A DNA stretch of 60,000 nt, from the NCBI GenBank assembly GCA_015680685.1, contig MNCI01010443.1:475483-535482 (forward strand), in the 5' to 3' direction. Origin of the DNA: Gnetum montanum (lineage: Eukaryota > Streptophyta > Gnetopsida > Gnetales > Gnetaceae). Below the pieces are notes generated by a model. It saw only the letters and a program-made list of their open reading frames with translations, ran no database searches and was not told where the DNA came from. Positions 45,085-55,642 of this stretch are shown here, in pieces (within the stretch, counting starts at the first letter, position 1; each line of letters begins with the position of its first letter). The position numbers were made by a program, and so were the translations under genes.

Positions 45085-45479
45085 GTATGCTTCCGTTACA
45101 TTCTTTAATTCATGCCTTTGCTGTTACTCTTAGTTACTGTCTCGATGTATATATTGTGAACGTTCGCATGCAACATGGGTGTGTGCAGCGTGTGCTTGCA
45201 GCGTGTGTGTCTTTGGACCACACGTGCGTGTGCAGTGTGTGCATTCTGGGTGTTTATAGTGTTCATTAGGAACATGGTTTGTTTTAGGATAGATTTTGGG
45301 TTGAATCTGCCTTCAGTGTGTGTCTTTGTTGCCGGTGTTTGATTTTCTATGACGTGAAGAGATTTTTTTTTGTGTTTGGTGATGGACCACGTATTGACAT
45401 TGTATGGCCAGCATGTAGGATCTGGATGCACAACGTATAGGCTTCATGGGTGCCATATTTTCTAATTGTTGAATTGGTG

Positions 45480-46300
45480 AACTGGCAATGTATACCTAAA
45501 ATTTTCTAAGTACGAAGCATGCAGTGTACACCCAAAAAATTTTCTAAGTATGGAGCATGCAGAGTTAAATGTTATGTCAACTGGATGTTAATGTTAACTG
45601 TTGATCATAGTTGATCTACAAGATACCATACTTAGAAAATTTAAGATGTACGCTGCATGCTCCATACTTAGAAATTTTTTTGGGTGTACGCCATACCTAG
45701 AAAATTTTAGGTGTAGGCTGCATGCTCCATACTTAGAAAATTTTCTAAGTATGGAGCATGCAGCGTACACCCAAAAAATTTTCTAAGTATGGAGCATGGA
45801 GCGTACACCCAAAAAATTTTCTAAGTATGGAGCATGCAGTGCATACCTAAAAATTTTCTAAGTATGGAGCATGCAGCGTACACCTAAAAACTTTCTAAGT
45901 ATGAAGCATGGAGCGTACACCCTAGAAATTTTCTAAGTATGGAGCACGCAGCGTACACCCAAAAAATTTTCTAAGTATGGAGCATGTAGCGTACACCTAA
46001 AAATTTTCTAAGTATGGAGAATGCAATGTACACCTAAACATTTTCTAAGTATGGAGCATGCAGCGTACAACCAAAAAATTTTCTAAGTATGGAGCATGCG
46101 GTGTACACCTAAAAATTTTCTAAGTATGGTGCATGCAGCGCACACCTAAAAATTTTCTAAGTATGGAGCATGCAGAGTTAAATGTTATGTCAACTGGATG
46201 TTAATGTTAACTGTTGATCATGGTTGATCTACATGATACCATACTTAGAAAATTTTTAGGTGTACGCTCCATACTTAGAAAATTTTCTAAGTATGGTACT
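45480..46300. repeat. Palindromic tandem array in the spacer of R
   Basis: About a dozen direct units of 36-40 bp (TTTTCTAAGTATGGAGCATG followed by CAGCGTACACC) at 45735-46165, with reverse-complement units at 45628-45735 and 46237-46290. A nearly identical block of about 95 bp (gcagagttaaatgttatgtc...) occurs at both ends, near 45551 and 46163. The point tacttagaaaattttctaag near 45738 is a perfect palindrome. Confidence 0.92.
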
Positions 46301-46316
46301 GGACTTTAGCAATGGC

Positions 46317-46592
46317 ATTCTAGTTTAAGGCCATTTCGGGACATGCGTGTCAGTTTAAAGTCATGACGGACTTTAGCAATGGCATTCTAGTTTAAGGCCA
46401 TTTCAGGCCAGAAGAAAACAATAGAGGTTTAAACTGTTTCTATGGGTTTTAGAATGAACCGGCCATTTTTGACTGTGGCTAGTTTTATGTCATTGTGGAT
46501 GTATGGTATTTTAACGTCATTTCGGATGTGATTGTAGTTTAACATCATTTCGGATGACTGTAGTTTAACGTTTAACGTCATTTTGGACGATT
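46317..46592. repeat. Hairpin-motif array G, just downstream of the protease of R
   Basis: Seven units. AAAGTC-ATGACG-GACTTT near 46356 is the longest stem seen. Others are GGCC/GGCC, CATC-ATTTCG-GATG and CGTC-ATTTTG-GACG. It has the same place as array D in L and H in T. Confidence 0.9.
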
Positions 46593-46603
46593 ATTGGGAA
46601 ATG

Positions 46604-47575
46604 TCAATGATTTAGTGATTTTTTGATTTTTCGTATTTTAACTTTGCAGGTAGGACTAATGGGTGTAATTCTATATTCGGCATCTCCTTTGCTAACTACA
46701 TTGAATGGTAATTCAGACCAGGAGACATTTGGGGGAATGGGCTCTATGTCTGACGAAGTATGTACAATTTGGACGGCTTCCATGTCAAGTGAAGTTTCTT
46801 TTATTTCAGGAGGATCATGGTTTATGAGTTGGTTGTCACTTTGGTTTTTATTTGTTGCATGTTCCTGCTTTCGTTGTTCAATGGTTGTGTCTTGTTTAGG
46901 CTCATTTAGAACATGGTCATTTTCAGGCTCTTTGAATTTAACTTCGGAGCCTTGGCTTGCATCAATGTGTGAAGAGATGGTGGATGTAGCTACATCCCCA
47001 TGTATGATGATCTCACCACCTTCGTAAGGTAGGTGGATCTCTTGATGTATGGGGGATGATACCGCTTTTAATTGGGCTAACCAAGGTCGTCCCAATATTA
47101 AGTTAAAACCAGGCATCTCATTAATGACCACAAACTCTGCAGATGTGGAGAACCGGTCCCCTGCTATGAAATTCAAAGTGAGCGTTCCTCTGACTACTAC
47201 GCGTGACCCACTAAATGATTTCAGACATGTGGTGGAAGTTGGTTTTATTTGCTCGGTTAGCCCTAACTATTCAATGACGGGATATGTTACTACGTTCGTA
47301 GCTGCTCCGTCATCTACGTGCACCTGATGTATTTTAAATTGGTTTACTTGTATTATTATAAACATGGGTGCAGTGGTTATTTCTCCAATTTTTTCATCTA
47401 TTTTGATGTCATTTGTATGGAAGCCTAATGATTTCGATTGTGATCCTTGAGGCGAAGACATTACTGCATGGATTGATGGTTCGTTTGTTGGTATGTCTTC
47501 AGTGACAGGGATCGATGTTAACATTTGCACTAAGGCTTCACGATGTACTCGAGAAGTCATTATGAGGTCATACAA
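46604..47575 (-). pseudogene. Aspartic protease of element R
   Basis: HVDDGAATNVV at 47267-47575, one stop, then FIAGDRFSTSAEFVVINEMP, FNLILGRPWLAQL and an acidic Gln/Glu-rich tail ending SLNH at 46604. It is in one frame with gag upstream to 48898, so Gag-Pro was made as one polyprotein. Confidence 0.88.
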
Positions 47576-47593
47576 GCTTAGAGATGTGTTCTT

Positions 47594-48898
47594 CTATTTG
47601 AGTGCTTGTGTGACTTGCGTTAGGGCTGTGGCCAAGTCTTTACTATTGGATATAGTTTTGTTAATAGCGACTTGGTCCATGGGACCTAACAGTTGTATTT
47701 CATGTGGAGTAGTCTTCGTAGGATCTATTGCAATTGTTGATTTTAAAATATCCGACATGTCTGATGATTTTTCTTTATATCTTGTGCTTGGCTCATTCAA
47801 TGTCTGAGCCATGGGTACAATGTTGAGGGGAGTGGGTTTTGGCGGTCCCAATTCAAGACGTTGACGTTCTTTTTCCAACCGTTCTTTAGTAAGTCTGTCG
47901 GTGAGGTGTTCTCGCGAAGGTCGTGGGGAAACTATTGGAGCTTGAATATCAGGTTGTTTTGGGACTCGAATTACGAATGGTGCGGGTTGGGGTTGTGGTT
48001 GAACCATTGGAGGTGGTTGTGTGCCAGGGTGTTTAGGCATCCTAATGACGAATGGGGTCGATTTGGTTTGCAGTTGAGGAATAAGAGGTTGAAGATTAGG
48101 GTGTTTGGGTACTCTGATTACGAAAGGAGTGAGTTGGTTTTGCGGTTGTACCTCCGTGGTTGTGACCACAGGTGGCACTTAGACCACAAAGGGAGTGGGC
48201 CGGGTAGGCGGTTGCACATTTGCGATTGCATCAGCAGGGGGTATACGAATAACAAATGGTTTTGTCGGTGTAGGTGGATTGTATGTGGGATACGAAGATT
48301 GTGGGGATGAGGTTGATGTTGTAGGAGGAACACGAATCATGAGAGGTTTGCTGGGCATTCCTTGCTCATTTTCAATATGGATCATGTTAATAATGTAAGG
48401 GGCTTCCTTAGTGTTGAGGGGATCTTTATATACGCTCATAGATTGATTCTGCGGTTTAACAGGGTTAGCATCATCAAATGTTATTTCACCCCTATCAATC
48501 ATACGTTGTATGTCTTGTTTGAGGGTGAAACAATAATCAGTACCATGCCCATTCTGTTGGTGGTACTCGCAAAATTGGTCTAGTCTAAAACCTCTTGGAA
48601 TAGGAGGCTCATCTGGAGTTGCCAAGCTTGGGTTTTTGGCCAATTCACAGAATCGGTCATGTCTCTGGGCTGCCGCTGGAGACAACTGCTTGTGTTTAAT
48701 GGCCCCAGCCTTCAAAATTTGATCTAACAACTGGGAAGGCTTTATGGGGAGCGGTGTGTATTGAGCAAGGTCTTTCCTCTCAAATGTACATGCATGACCC
48801 GTGTTAGTAGCTTGCATGGTAGATGATTCAGGTGTGTGTGTAGGAGCGGTTCTCTCATAGTTAATGGGAGCAGTAGGCGGTCTGCCTTGCTGTCCCAT
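47594..48898 (-). pseudogene. Gag C-terminal part of element R
   Basis: FERKDLAQYTPLPIKPSQLL, then CEYHQQNGHGTDYC, a knuckle-like Cys/His cluster, and LKQDIQRMIDRGEI. Downstream come five copies of PFVIRVPK/PPxP at irregular intervals, split by a stop at 48179 in the same frame. The LxxxLKxxIQxLI pattern after the Cys/His cluster is usual in Tat-type Gag. Confidence 0.85.
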
Positions 48899-49125
48899 GT
48901 TGGTAGGTTGAGTCTCTACTATTGCTACTACTGTTGCCTTAGCCTTCTCTTTATATTTTTAGTATGTTGATTCTTGAACGTTGAGTAGGCGGGGTCATGG
49001 CTGTTCTGCGCAGCCTCTTCTATGTTCTTTATTTGCACAAAAGCTTGGCTTAGAGTCCGTGCATTTAAATAGTACAATTTAGATTTCACGAAATCATTTA
49101 TGGTTCCCTTTAGGATGGTGAGTAA

Positions 49126-50748
49126 TTATGTTTCAGGGATTGGTTCATGAAGTTCGTTTAGCGCAGCACTCCATCTCTGAATAAATTTTTGTACAGGTTC
49201 AAGCGGTGCTTGTTCTACCTGGATCAGACTGTCCAAGGTTGCTTCAGGTTTCAAGTTGTATTTAAACTTTGTAATGAACTGGTGTAAGAGATCCTCCAAA
49301 GAGGATATGGAGTTATGAGGCAAGGCTCGGTACCAGTCTAAAGCTCTCCCAGTGAGGGACATGGCAAAAACACGTAAGATTGCATTGGGCCATGCTTGAA
49401 GCAATAAACATTCTAGTCTAAATGTGACCAGATGGGCGTTGGGGTCTCCTTCCCTGTTGTATTTGGTTAGTTGAGGCAAAGAAACTCCTTTGGGCAGGGT
49501 CAATGGTGGTACTGAAGAGCTAATAGGATTGTCTTGGTAAAATTCTAATACTTTAAGCTCTTCATTGTTGGCCATTTTGAGGTGTTTTACCTCATTAGTG
49601 AGTTCTTGCATCATCTTTTTAGCTTCGGCCTAGTCTTGGGTACTAGGTGAAGTGGCAGGTTGGTCATGTTATGTAGTATGCAAGTTAGATTGTTGTACAG
49701 TGGGCGGGAAACAAGAAAGTTGAGTGGTTGAAGTTTGCACTTGTGGAATATTCATGGTGGGTGCTACTAAGGGCGGCATACCGTAAGGGGTGGGTTGTTG
49801 TTGTACTTGAGGGACGTTCATGGGTGGAATTGTAGGAGGTGGTATGCTGTAATGAGGGGGTTGATGCAGTTGCATGCTAGTCACGGCCCACTGTCTAGCT
49901 ATGATTTGTGAGGGAACACCCTGGACTTGTTGAGTTGAAGTGGTGAAGGGTGTCCCTTGGATTTGTATTCGTGGTATATAGTGAGTAGATGTAGAAGCAG
50001 GTATCACAGACGACATCCCAATCACTTGGGGTGGGAAGGTCACTCCTACATTAGTTTGAGAGGGGGGTTGTTGGGGTTGTACTTGTAAGAGAGGGGATAA
50101 CGTGGTGACTGGAGGAATAGTGGGGATGGGTATATTGAATTGAGTATCGGTCATAGGGAGAGTGGGAATAAGAGTGGATGCTTCTTGTTGAGGCACATGT
50201 GCTTGAGTGGTTTTAAATGAATGAAGGGACATGGTCTCCCCTGTGAAAGGATGAAATAATAGGTTCACGTAAGTATGCGGACTGAGAGTATGGTACGGAT
50301 ATCCGTGTTCGGACTGAGTCGCGAAATTATCTTCTTCATCTTCGTTTTAAGGTTCTATGGTGGATTGCTGCAAGGTTTGACTCCTGGCCATGAGGAGTTG
50401 GGATAGGAGTTCATGGTTGGATTCAGTAAGGGGGATGACATCATAGGCAGTGGGAACGAAGTCATGACCTCCTTTGTGAATTAACTCATAGTGTCTCTTT
50501 GCTTCCAGCTTAGCTTGGTCAACAGCCAGTTTAGCTTGGATTTTAACACAAATAAAATTATACTATTCAGGCGTTAAGATGGTGAACGTGGGATCCATAC
50601 CTTGTAGTCTCAATGATCGGTGAGATGGCCCCTGAGGGTTGACCTCACCATGAGTCACTATGGGTCCGGTGGTGGTCACAGGGTATAAGATTGATGTGCC
50701 CAGGTCAGAGATGAGGAGAGCAGAAGTATTGGGATTCGTAGGGTCCAT
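49126..50748 (-). pseudogene. Gag N-terminal part of element R
   Basis: Starts MDPTNPNTSALLISD at 50748. A Pro/Gln/Thr-rich region (49669-50268) precedes the capsid-like core VFAMSLTGRALDWYRALP...FIQRWSAALNELHEPI (49126-49614). One frame is interrupted by stops; a shift of two bases lies between 49126 and 48898. Confidence 0.87.
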
Positions 50749-51189
50749 TTTATGTGCTTTAAGTATGACAACGTAAACTAGAAAGAAAAAAATAAAAAAA
50801 ATTGGTTAAGTGTTGGATTGGAAGCAAATAAAATTTCTAAGTGTTGTCAGTGTATAGGTGTAAACGTGAGAAAATTTGACTAAGTGTTATCAACGTATAG
50901 GTGTAAACGGGAGAAAATTTGGCTAAGTGTTAGAATAGTGTATAGGTGTAAATGTGTAAAAATTTGGTTAAGTGTTGGACTGTATGGTGAACAGCGTATA
51001 GGAGGTGAATAATAGCGTATGATGTCAAAGGTAAGAAAATCAGAGTCTGAATGCTAACAGAAGAGATGAACTATAGTGTATACAGGAAAAACTAAAATTT
51101 GGCCAAGGGAAATAGTTAAGATGCAGCGTGTACCTAGTGAAACAATGTATGGATGTTGGCTGTGGTGTGGATCTGCAATTGCAGGGCAC

Positions 51190-51509
51190 AGATCTAAAGG
51201 AACAGGACATAGATCTACAATGTCTGAGCGTAGATCTGCACTCACAAGGTGCAGATCTGGAGTGACACGACGTAGATCTGCGATCACGGAGGCTAGATCT
51301 GTAGGTACAGTGCGCAGATCTGAAATAATCGGGCGTAGATCTAGAAGAATAGGGTGTAGATCTACAGTTATAGTGCATAGATTTGAGATAACAAGATGCA
51401 GATCTGCAATGTTTGAGCATAGATCTGCAGTCATAGGGTGCAGATCTACAATAATGGGGTGTAGATCTAGGATGTAGGGAAGCAGATCTAAGTAGATCTA
51501 TGCAGATCT
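51190..51509 (-). repeat. 21-bp AGATCT tandem array in the leader of R
   Basis: AGATCT recurs at exactly 21-bp steps from 51190 to 51484, fifteen units, with one copy reading AGATTT (51379). Two more follow at 10-bp steps. The other 15 positions vary widely. Since 21 is a multiple of three, open frames of 118-133 codons arise in three registers on both strands; I do not regard these as genes. Confidence 0.95.
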
Positions 51510-51520
51510 AAGTGAAAGCA

Positions 51521-51539
51521 GACCCTCCTTCTAGCACCA
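51521..51539 (-). other. Primer-binding site of element R
   Basis: The minus strand reads TGGTGCTAGAAGGAGGGTC five bases inside the 5' LTR. Element T has the same site with one change, so it is conserved. I cannot name the tRNA. Confidence 0.8.
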
Positions 51540-51544
51540 TTTTT

Positions 51545-53279
51545 TGTACCGTCCGAAATCGTCGGTGTGAGGCTGGAATGAAACAAACACCGGATGATCC
51601 TCGGAAGAAATACAAAAGACTCTACCTTCCCTTGAGGGAAAGTTGGAATGGACGAAGGTAGAGTGCCTTGAATGGTCCGCACGCGGATCAAACGAGGACT
51701 TCCCCAACATACGCACTTTGCAATTCGTTGGGTTATACATAAATGATGCACATAAACGTAAACTGTAACGTAAACAAGCACAATAATGTAAACAAAAATG
51801 TAAATGTAAACTGAAAAAAATAAAACTGCAATAAATCTGGGCAAAATGTAAACTGTTTTGTATTAAAAAATGATTACAGAGTGCATCGGTCAGAACGCAG
51901 TTGTGGATTGATCACAAGGTAGCTGTTTAGCCCCGATGGATGATGATGGGTGTTGGAAGATGCAGGTTTTGGATTGTAGGGAAATGCAGCATCCAATTCT
52001 GATGCCTAGCGTACAGAGGTTGATGCCCAGATTTGTTAAGTGTCTCCGATTCCAATTTTTTGTGTGCGTTTGTAGAAAATTTCCAACCCCGATCTAGTGA
52101 AAAATTAGGGTTTTTATAAGATCTTGGGCGTTAGATTCAGATCTGGAAGAAAATGAGTGGCTATGAGGTGAGAAAAATTTATATTGGGAGATAGGTGGTG
52201 CATTGACTGAGTGCAGGATATGTTACAACTGTACAGCGTGCAGCGTATGAGATTGGGTGTCAACCTCAGCATACAGGCTCAGCGTACACCAAAATGTACC
52301 CATTGTACACACATGTAGATGCATCATTTCGAGGTCAAAACTTGATTTTCAGGTGCCCGTGATAAGGCCTAGTAGTTACCCTACCTCCAAGAGTTAATTT
52401 TAGGTGAAAATCTTACTCTTTGGTGCCTGTTTTGGGCCATATTTGGTGGTGTACGCTGGGCTGTACGTTGGGCATGCAGAGTATGTATGCTCAGCATACA
52501 CACATGGAAATGCATCATTTCGAGGTTGAAACTTGATTTTCAGGTGCTCGTGATGATGCCCAATAGTTTTCCTACCTCTGAGAGTCGATTTCAGGTGAAA
52601 ATATTGCTCTTTGGTGCCTGTTTTGGGCCATTTTTGGTGGTGTACGCTGGGCTGTAGGCTGGGCGTGCAGAGTATGTATGCTCAGTGTACACACATGTAA
52701 ATGCATCATTTTGAGGTCAAAACTTGATTTTTAGGTGCCCATGATTATGCCCAATAGTTGCCCTACCTTTGAGAGTCAATTTCAAGTGAAAATATTGCTC
52801 TTTGGTGTCTGTTTTGGGCCGTTTTTGATGGTGTACGCTGGGCTATACGCTGGGCGTGCATGCTGGCGTACAGGAATGAAAACCCATCATTTGGAGCCCA
52901 ACACTTGATTTTAAGGTGCCTAAGAGCTATTGGGGAGCTTGGTGAAGTTCCTGGGGGGCCCAGACACTTAATTCTGGCATGTTTTAGCTTATTTTGGGGG
53001 CCCAAAAGTTGTTGCACGTTGAGTTGCACGCTGGGCATGCAGGCCTATGTGCAAGAAGTATACTTAGTCAAAACTAAGTGTTTTGAGTTTGAAACTTGCA
53101 GTTATTATTGCCAGATGTTGATGTAGTCTCCAATGGATGTTAGGGAAATTTTACTTGCTTGATTTGACTCCGTTTGATGCTATTTGTGAGGTTCACAAGT
53201 TTCGGTCATGTTGGGAAACATCGTGACTTAGCTCGATTCTTGTCCGAAAGTGTTAGGTCCAAATTTTTGTGGTGTTTTA
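51545..53279 (-). repeat. 5' LTR of element R
   Basis: 1735 bp, starts TGTACC, ends GTTTTA (the partner copy ends CA, so the terminal C is mutated here). Contains the same internal tandem units as the left copy. Confidence 0.93.
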
Positions 53280-54550
53280 GGTCTGGTCAATAAGACAGGA
53301 ACTTAATCGGCATCTATATAGCCTTTTGCAACATATGGTTTTGAAAGTAGAAACAAAAATACGGTGTGATGCTTGAAAGTAAATAAAGCAGAAATAATAG
53401 TGTACAACGTTGTAAAGCAGAAAAAGTAAAATGAAGTTAGAAACATGCATCGTTCCGAAGCTACAAACTTTCTTTGTCAAGGTGGATATAGTTGGTTGCA
53501 TAGCGTGATGAGGTTCAGAGATCCCAAGAGTGACCAGGACATATGGAGCAAAACAGATTGTGCACTTGGGCATGGCTTTGGATGTTGATAATACGGGAAT
53601 TCTACCAAGGTGGTAGAAAGGGGGTGGAGCAAAATGCCTGTTGAACAGGCTAACTATTTCTAGCTTCGAATAAAAGGCTTACAGCGCTTGATATTACAAT
53701 GTGAAGGAGAGAGAAATTGAATGCAAGAGTGAATGCCAGAGGAAAAGTCAAGGAATCAGGGGGAATTCCTCACTTTTGGAATGCTACTTCTAAAAAAAAT
53801 TCCAAATCGACCTTTTGAATGTTGCTTGTCAGGATATTTATAGGGTCAAGGGCATGCGAAAGGGGTAGTTTGGACACCATGTGCCTTGGGCCCACATTGA
53901 CTTGCTGGCATCACACATGCCATGTATGATCGTTGGACCTGCAAGACCGTTGTAGTGCAAACCTGCTATGCCATAATTGTGAGCTTGCAACGCCATAATT
54001 GTGCCGTCAGTGTCTGGAGACGTGTGCCAACGGACTAATTAGGTAAAGTGCATTGATGTCGCACAACCACCTGCATACCTTGCTGTGCTTTGTAGCATAG
54101 CATGCTTGGCATAGTGTAGCACCTTGTCATGTGTTCCACCACATGCATGTTACATGCTTGCTATGCTACGTAGCATAGCATAGCGTAGCAACCGGCCTTA
54201 GTCGCAAAAACTTTACCGATCTGCAAACTTTGCTTCCTGTAATGCAAGTCTTGCGAACTTTGCTAATTCTACCCTTTGAACTTCCTTTTGTCTTTTCTGT
54301 AGGATTGCTACGCCTCGCTGCGCCTTGTAGCTCAGCGTAGCATAACAACAGACATGGTCCATCGCTTCCTGACGAAAAGGGACATTGTTGAAGGGCTTGA
54401 ATTGGGCATGGGGAATTGGCTGTGAAGCTATTGCCATGCTACGCTACATCATATGGCGTAGTTTAGCGTAGAACTCCATTCTGCAATCATCTTCTAAAGC
54501 TTGCTACGCTACATAGCGAGGCGTAGCGTAGCTTTGCAGAGTTCGTGACT
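53280..54550 (-). repeat. Second part of the split 5' LTR of element L
   Basis: After the GGTCT duplication the sequence ggtcaataagacaggaactt continues the alignment to the LTR of T (reverse complement of about 55250-55290). A minus-strand TATA box (complement of about 53832-53842, CCCTATAAATATCC) lies inside. The right end blends into hairpin-rich DNA and is approximate. Confidence 0.65.
54060..54545. repeat. GCTACGCTAC / GTAGCGTAGC inverted-motif cluster
   Basis: At least five imperfect hairpins with GCTACGCTAC-like arms, for example gctatgctacgtagcatagc near 54160 and gctacgctacatagcgaggc near 54502. They lie between the two divergent TATA boxes at about 53.84 and 54.83 kb. Confidence 0.85.
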
Positions 54551-54599
54551 TAGAAAACTTGCCGAACTATTTCGTGCATCCAGAATGCTGCTGCCAACT

Positions 54600-55400
54600 C
54601 CGCACACCATTTTTGAGTAGGCTGTTGGCTGGGTAGGCTACTTAGGTGGACAAGCAGGATGACCTATAGGGTCTGTTTACACATAAAGAATGATTTCAAA
54701 TTTTTTTGGGTGTTTTAATAGCGTAACAAGGATCACATCCAACATCACACATCTACATAGCACATCCATGTTTGCACCTTATGGGGCCCAAGACACCTGG
54801 CATATAGACCATAATTTTTCTCCTACTCCTGGCCCTATAAATACCCTAGCAAACAGTACTAAAAGGATTGGCTTTTAAGTTTGCTTTTGGAGACCATAGT
54901 GGACATTTTTGAACATTCTAGTTGGCTTCAGACATCGTTTTGTGAGTCTAGAATTTTGACACTTTGGCAAGTGGATTGGCAAACAGAAGAATCCCGAGTA
55001 GCAAGTTATTGACTATAGCTCAAGGACCTATGACCATACTGCTCTATGTAAGCTATGCCTCTCTAGTGTTGCATCTTTAGCTTTACATCTTCTAGCAAAA
55101 CAAAGATTAGATCCTCAATATTGAGGCGGTGCATTTCCTCACCTAAATCTGTTTCACTCTTTGTTCATTATCATCAGATTTCGCATCATTTTTCATTATT
55201 TTACGTCGGTTAATTATCGCTTCACTGGCATACCTCATTTTTAAAACTAAACGTTTATGAATAAGTCCCTATTTGATTAACCATACTGTTTAGGGTACCT
55301 TGTTTCTGTTTCTCTCTAGCACAACCCTTGCATGGATTCGGGGTTAAACTGTATGCTCGACAACCTCTTGGTGTTCCAGCCATCGACGTTTTCAATAGCA
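54600..55400 (+). repeat. 5' LTR of element T (left end approximate)
   Basis: Plus-strand TATA box ccctataaataccc at about 54833-54845. The right end is set by the primer-binding site, after tagca at 55400. The left end could not be fixed. Confidence 0.6.
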
Positions 55401-55408
55401 AAAATTTT

Positions 55409-55427
55409 TGGTGCTAGAAGGAGGGCC
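55409..55427 (+). other. Primer-binding site of element T
   Basis: TGGTGCTAGAAGGAGGGCC, eight bases after the LTR end. Confidence 0.8.
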
Positions 55428-55642
55428 TTTTGGTGCCTTTCTATGACTTGCAAGTAATCCTGCATGCTATCTATACCCCATCACCTACTAGCATAGACGT
55501 GATACCCTTGCAATTGTCTACGCATCATGTGGTGTAGACTGGTTGTAACAATGGTTCCTTTGGAACCTGGTAGGACTAAAAGCCTCTGATTGCTTATTGA
55601 TTTCTGTGTCTCTCATTTGTGATCTCCTTTTAATAACACAAA

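Larger units (their letters stand above)
36743..53279 (-). mobile_element. Complete Tat-type gypsy element R
   Basis: 16.5 kb with two LTRs of about 1.73 kb, target duplication GGTCT (36738-36742 and 53280-53284), primer-binding site inside the right LTR and a purine tract inside the left one. Minus-strand order: gag, protease, array G, spacer, array F, RT, RNase H, aRNH, integrase, array E, LTR. Two RNase H domains and a long protease-to-RT spacer are hallmarks of the Tat/Ogre branch. gag (50748-49126), gag-pro (48898-46604) and pol (43427-40767) each stay in frame but carry stops, and there are shifts near 49.0 and 40.8 kb. It cannot move by itself. LTR differences of about a tenth by eye imply an old insertion. 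Confidence 0.92.

Noticed and set aside
46623-47027. Plus-strand frame of 134 codons over the protease of R
   Set aside because: It is a shadow of the protease and acidic tail on the minus strand.
51040-51477. Overlapping open frames of 126-133 codons on both strands with heptad peptide repeats
   Set aside because: They arise from the 21-bp tandem array, which keeps any stop-free frame open in three registers on both strands. They lie in the leader of an LTR element with no initiation context or homology.
36743-53279. Tandem array model in which the 36.7-38.5 kb LTR is shared by two elements
   Set aside because: GGTCT lies on both sides of 36743-53279 and the outer flanks rejoin as one LTR of another family, so nesting explains the data better.
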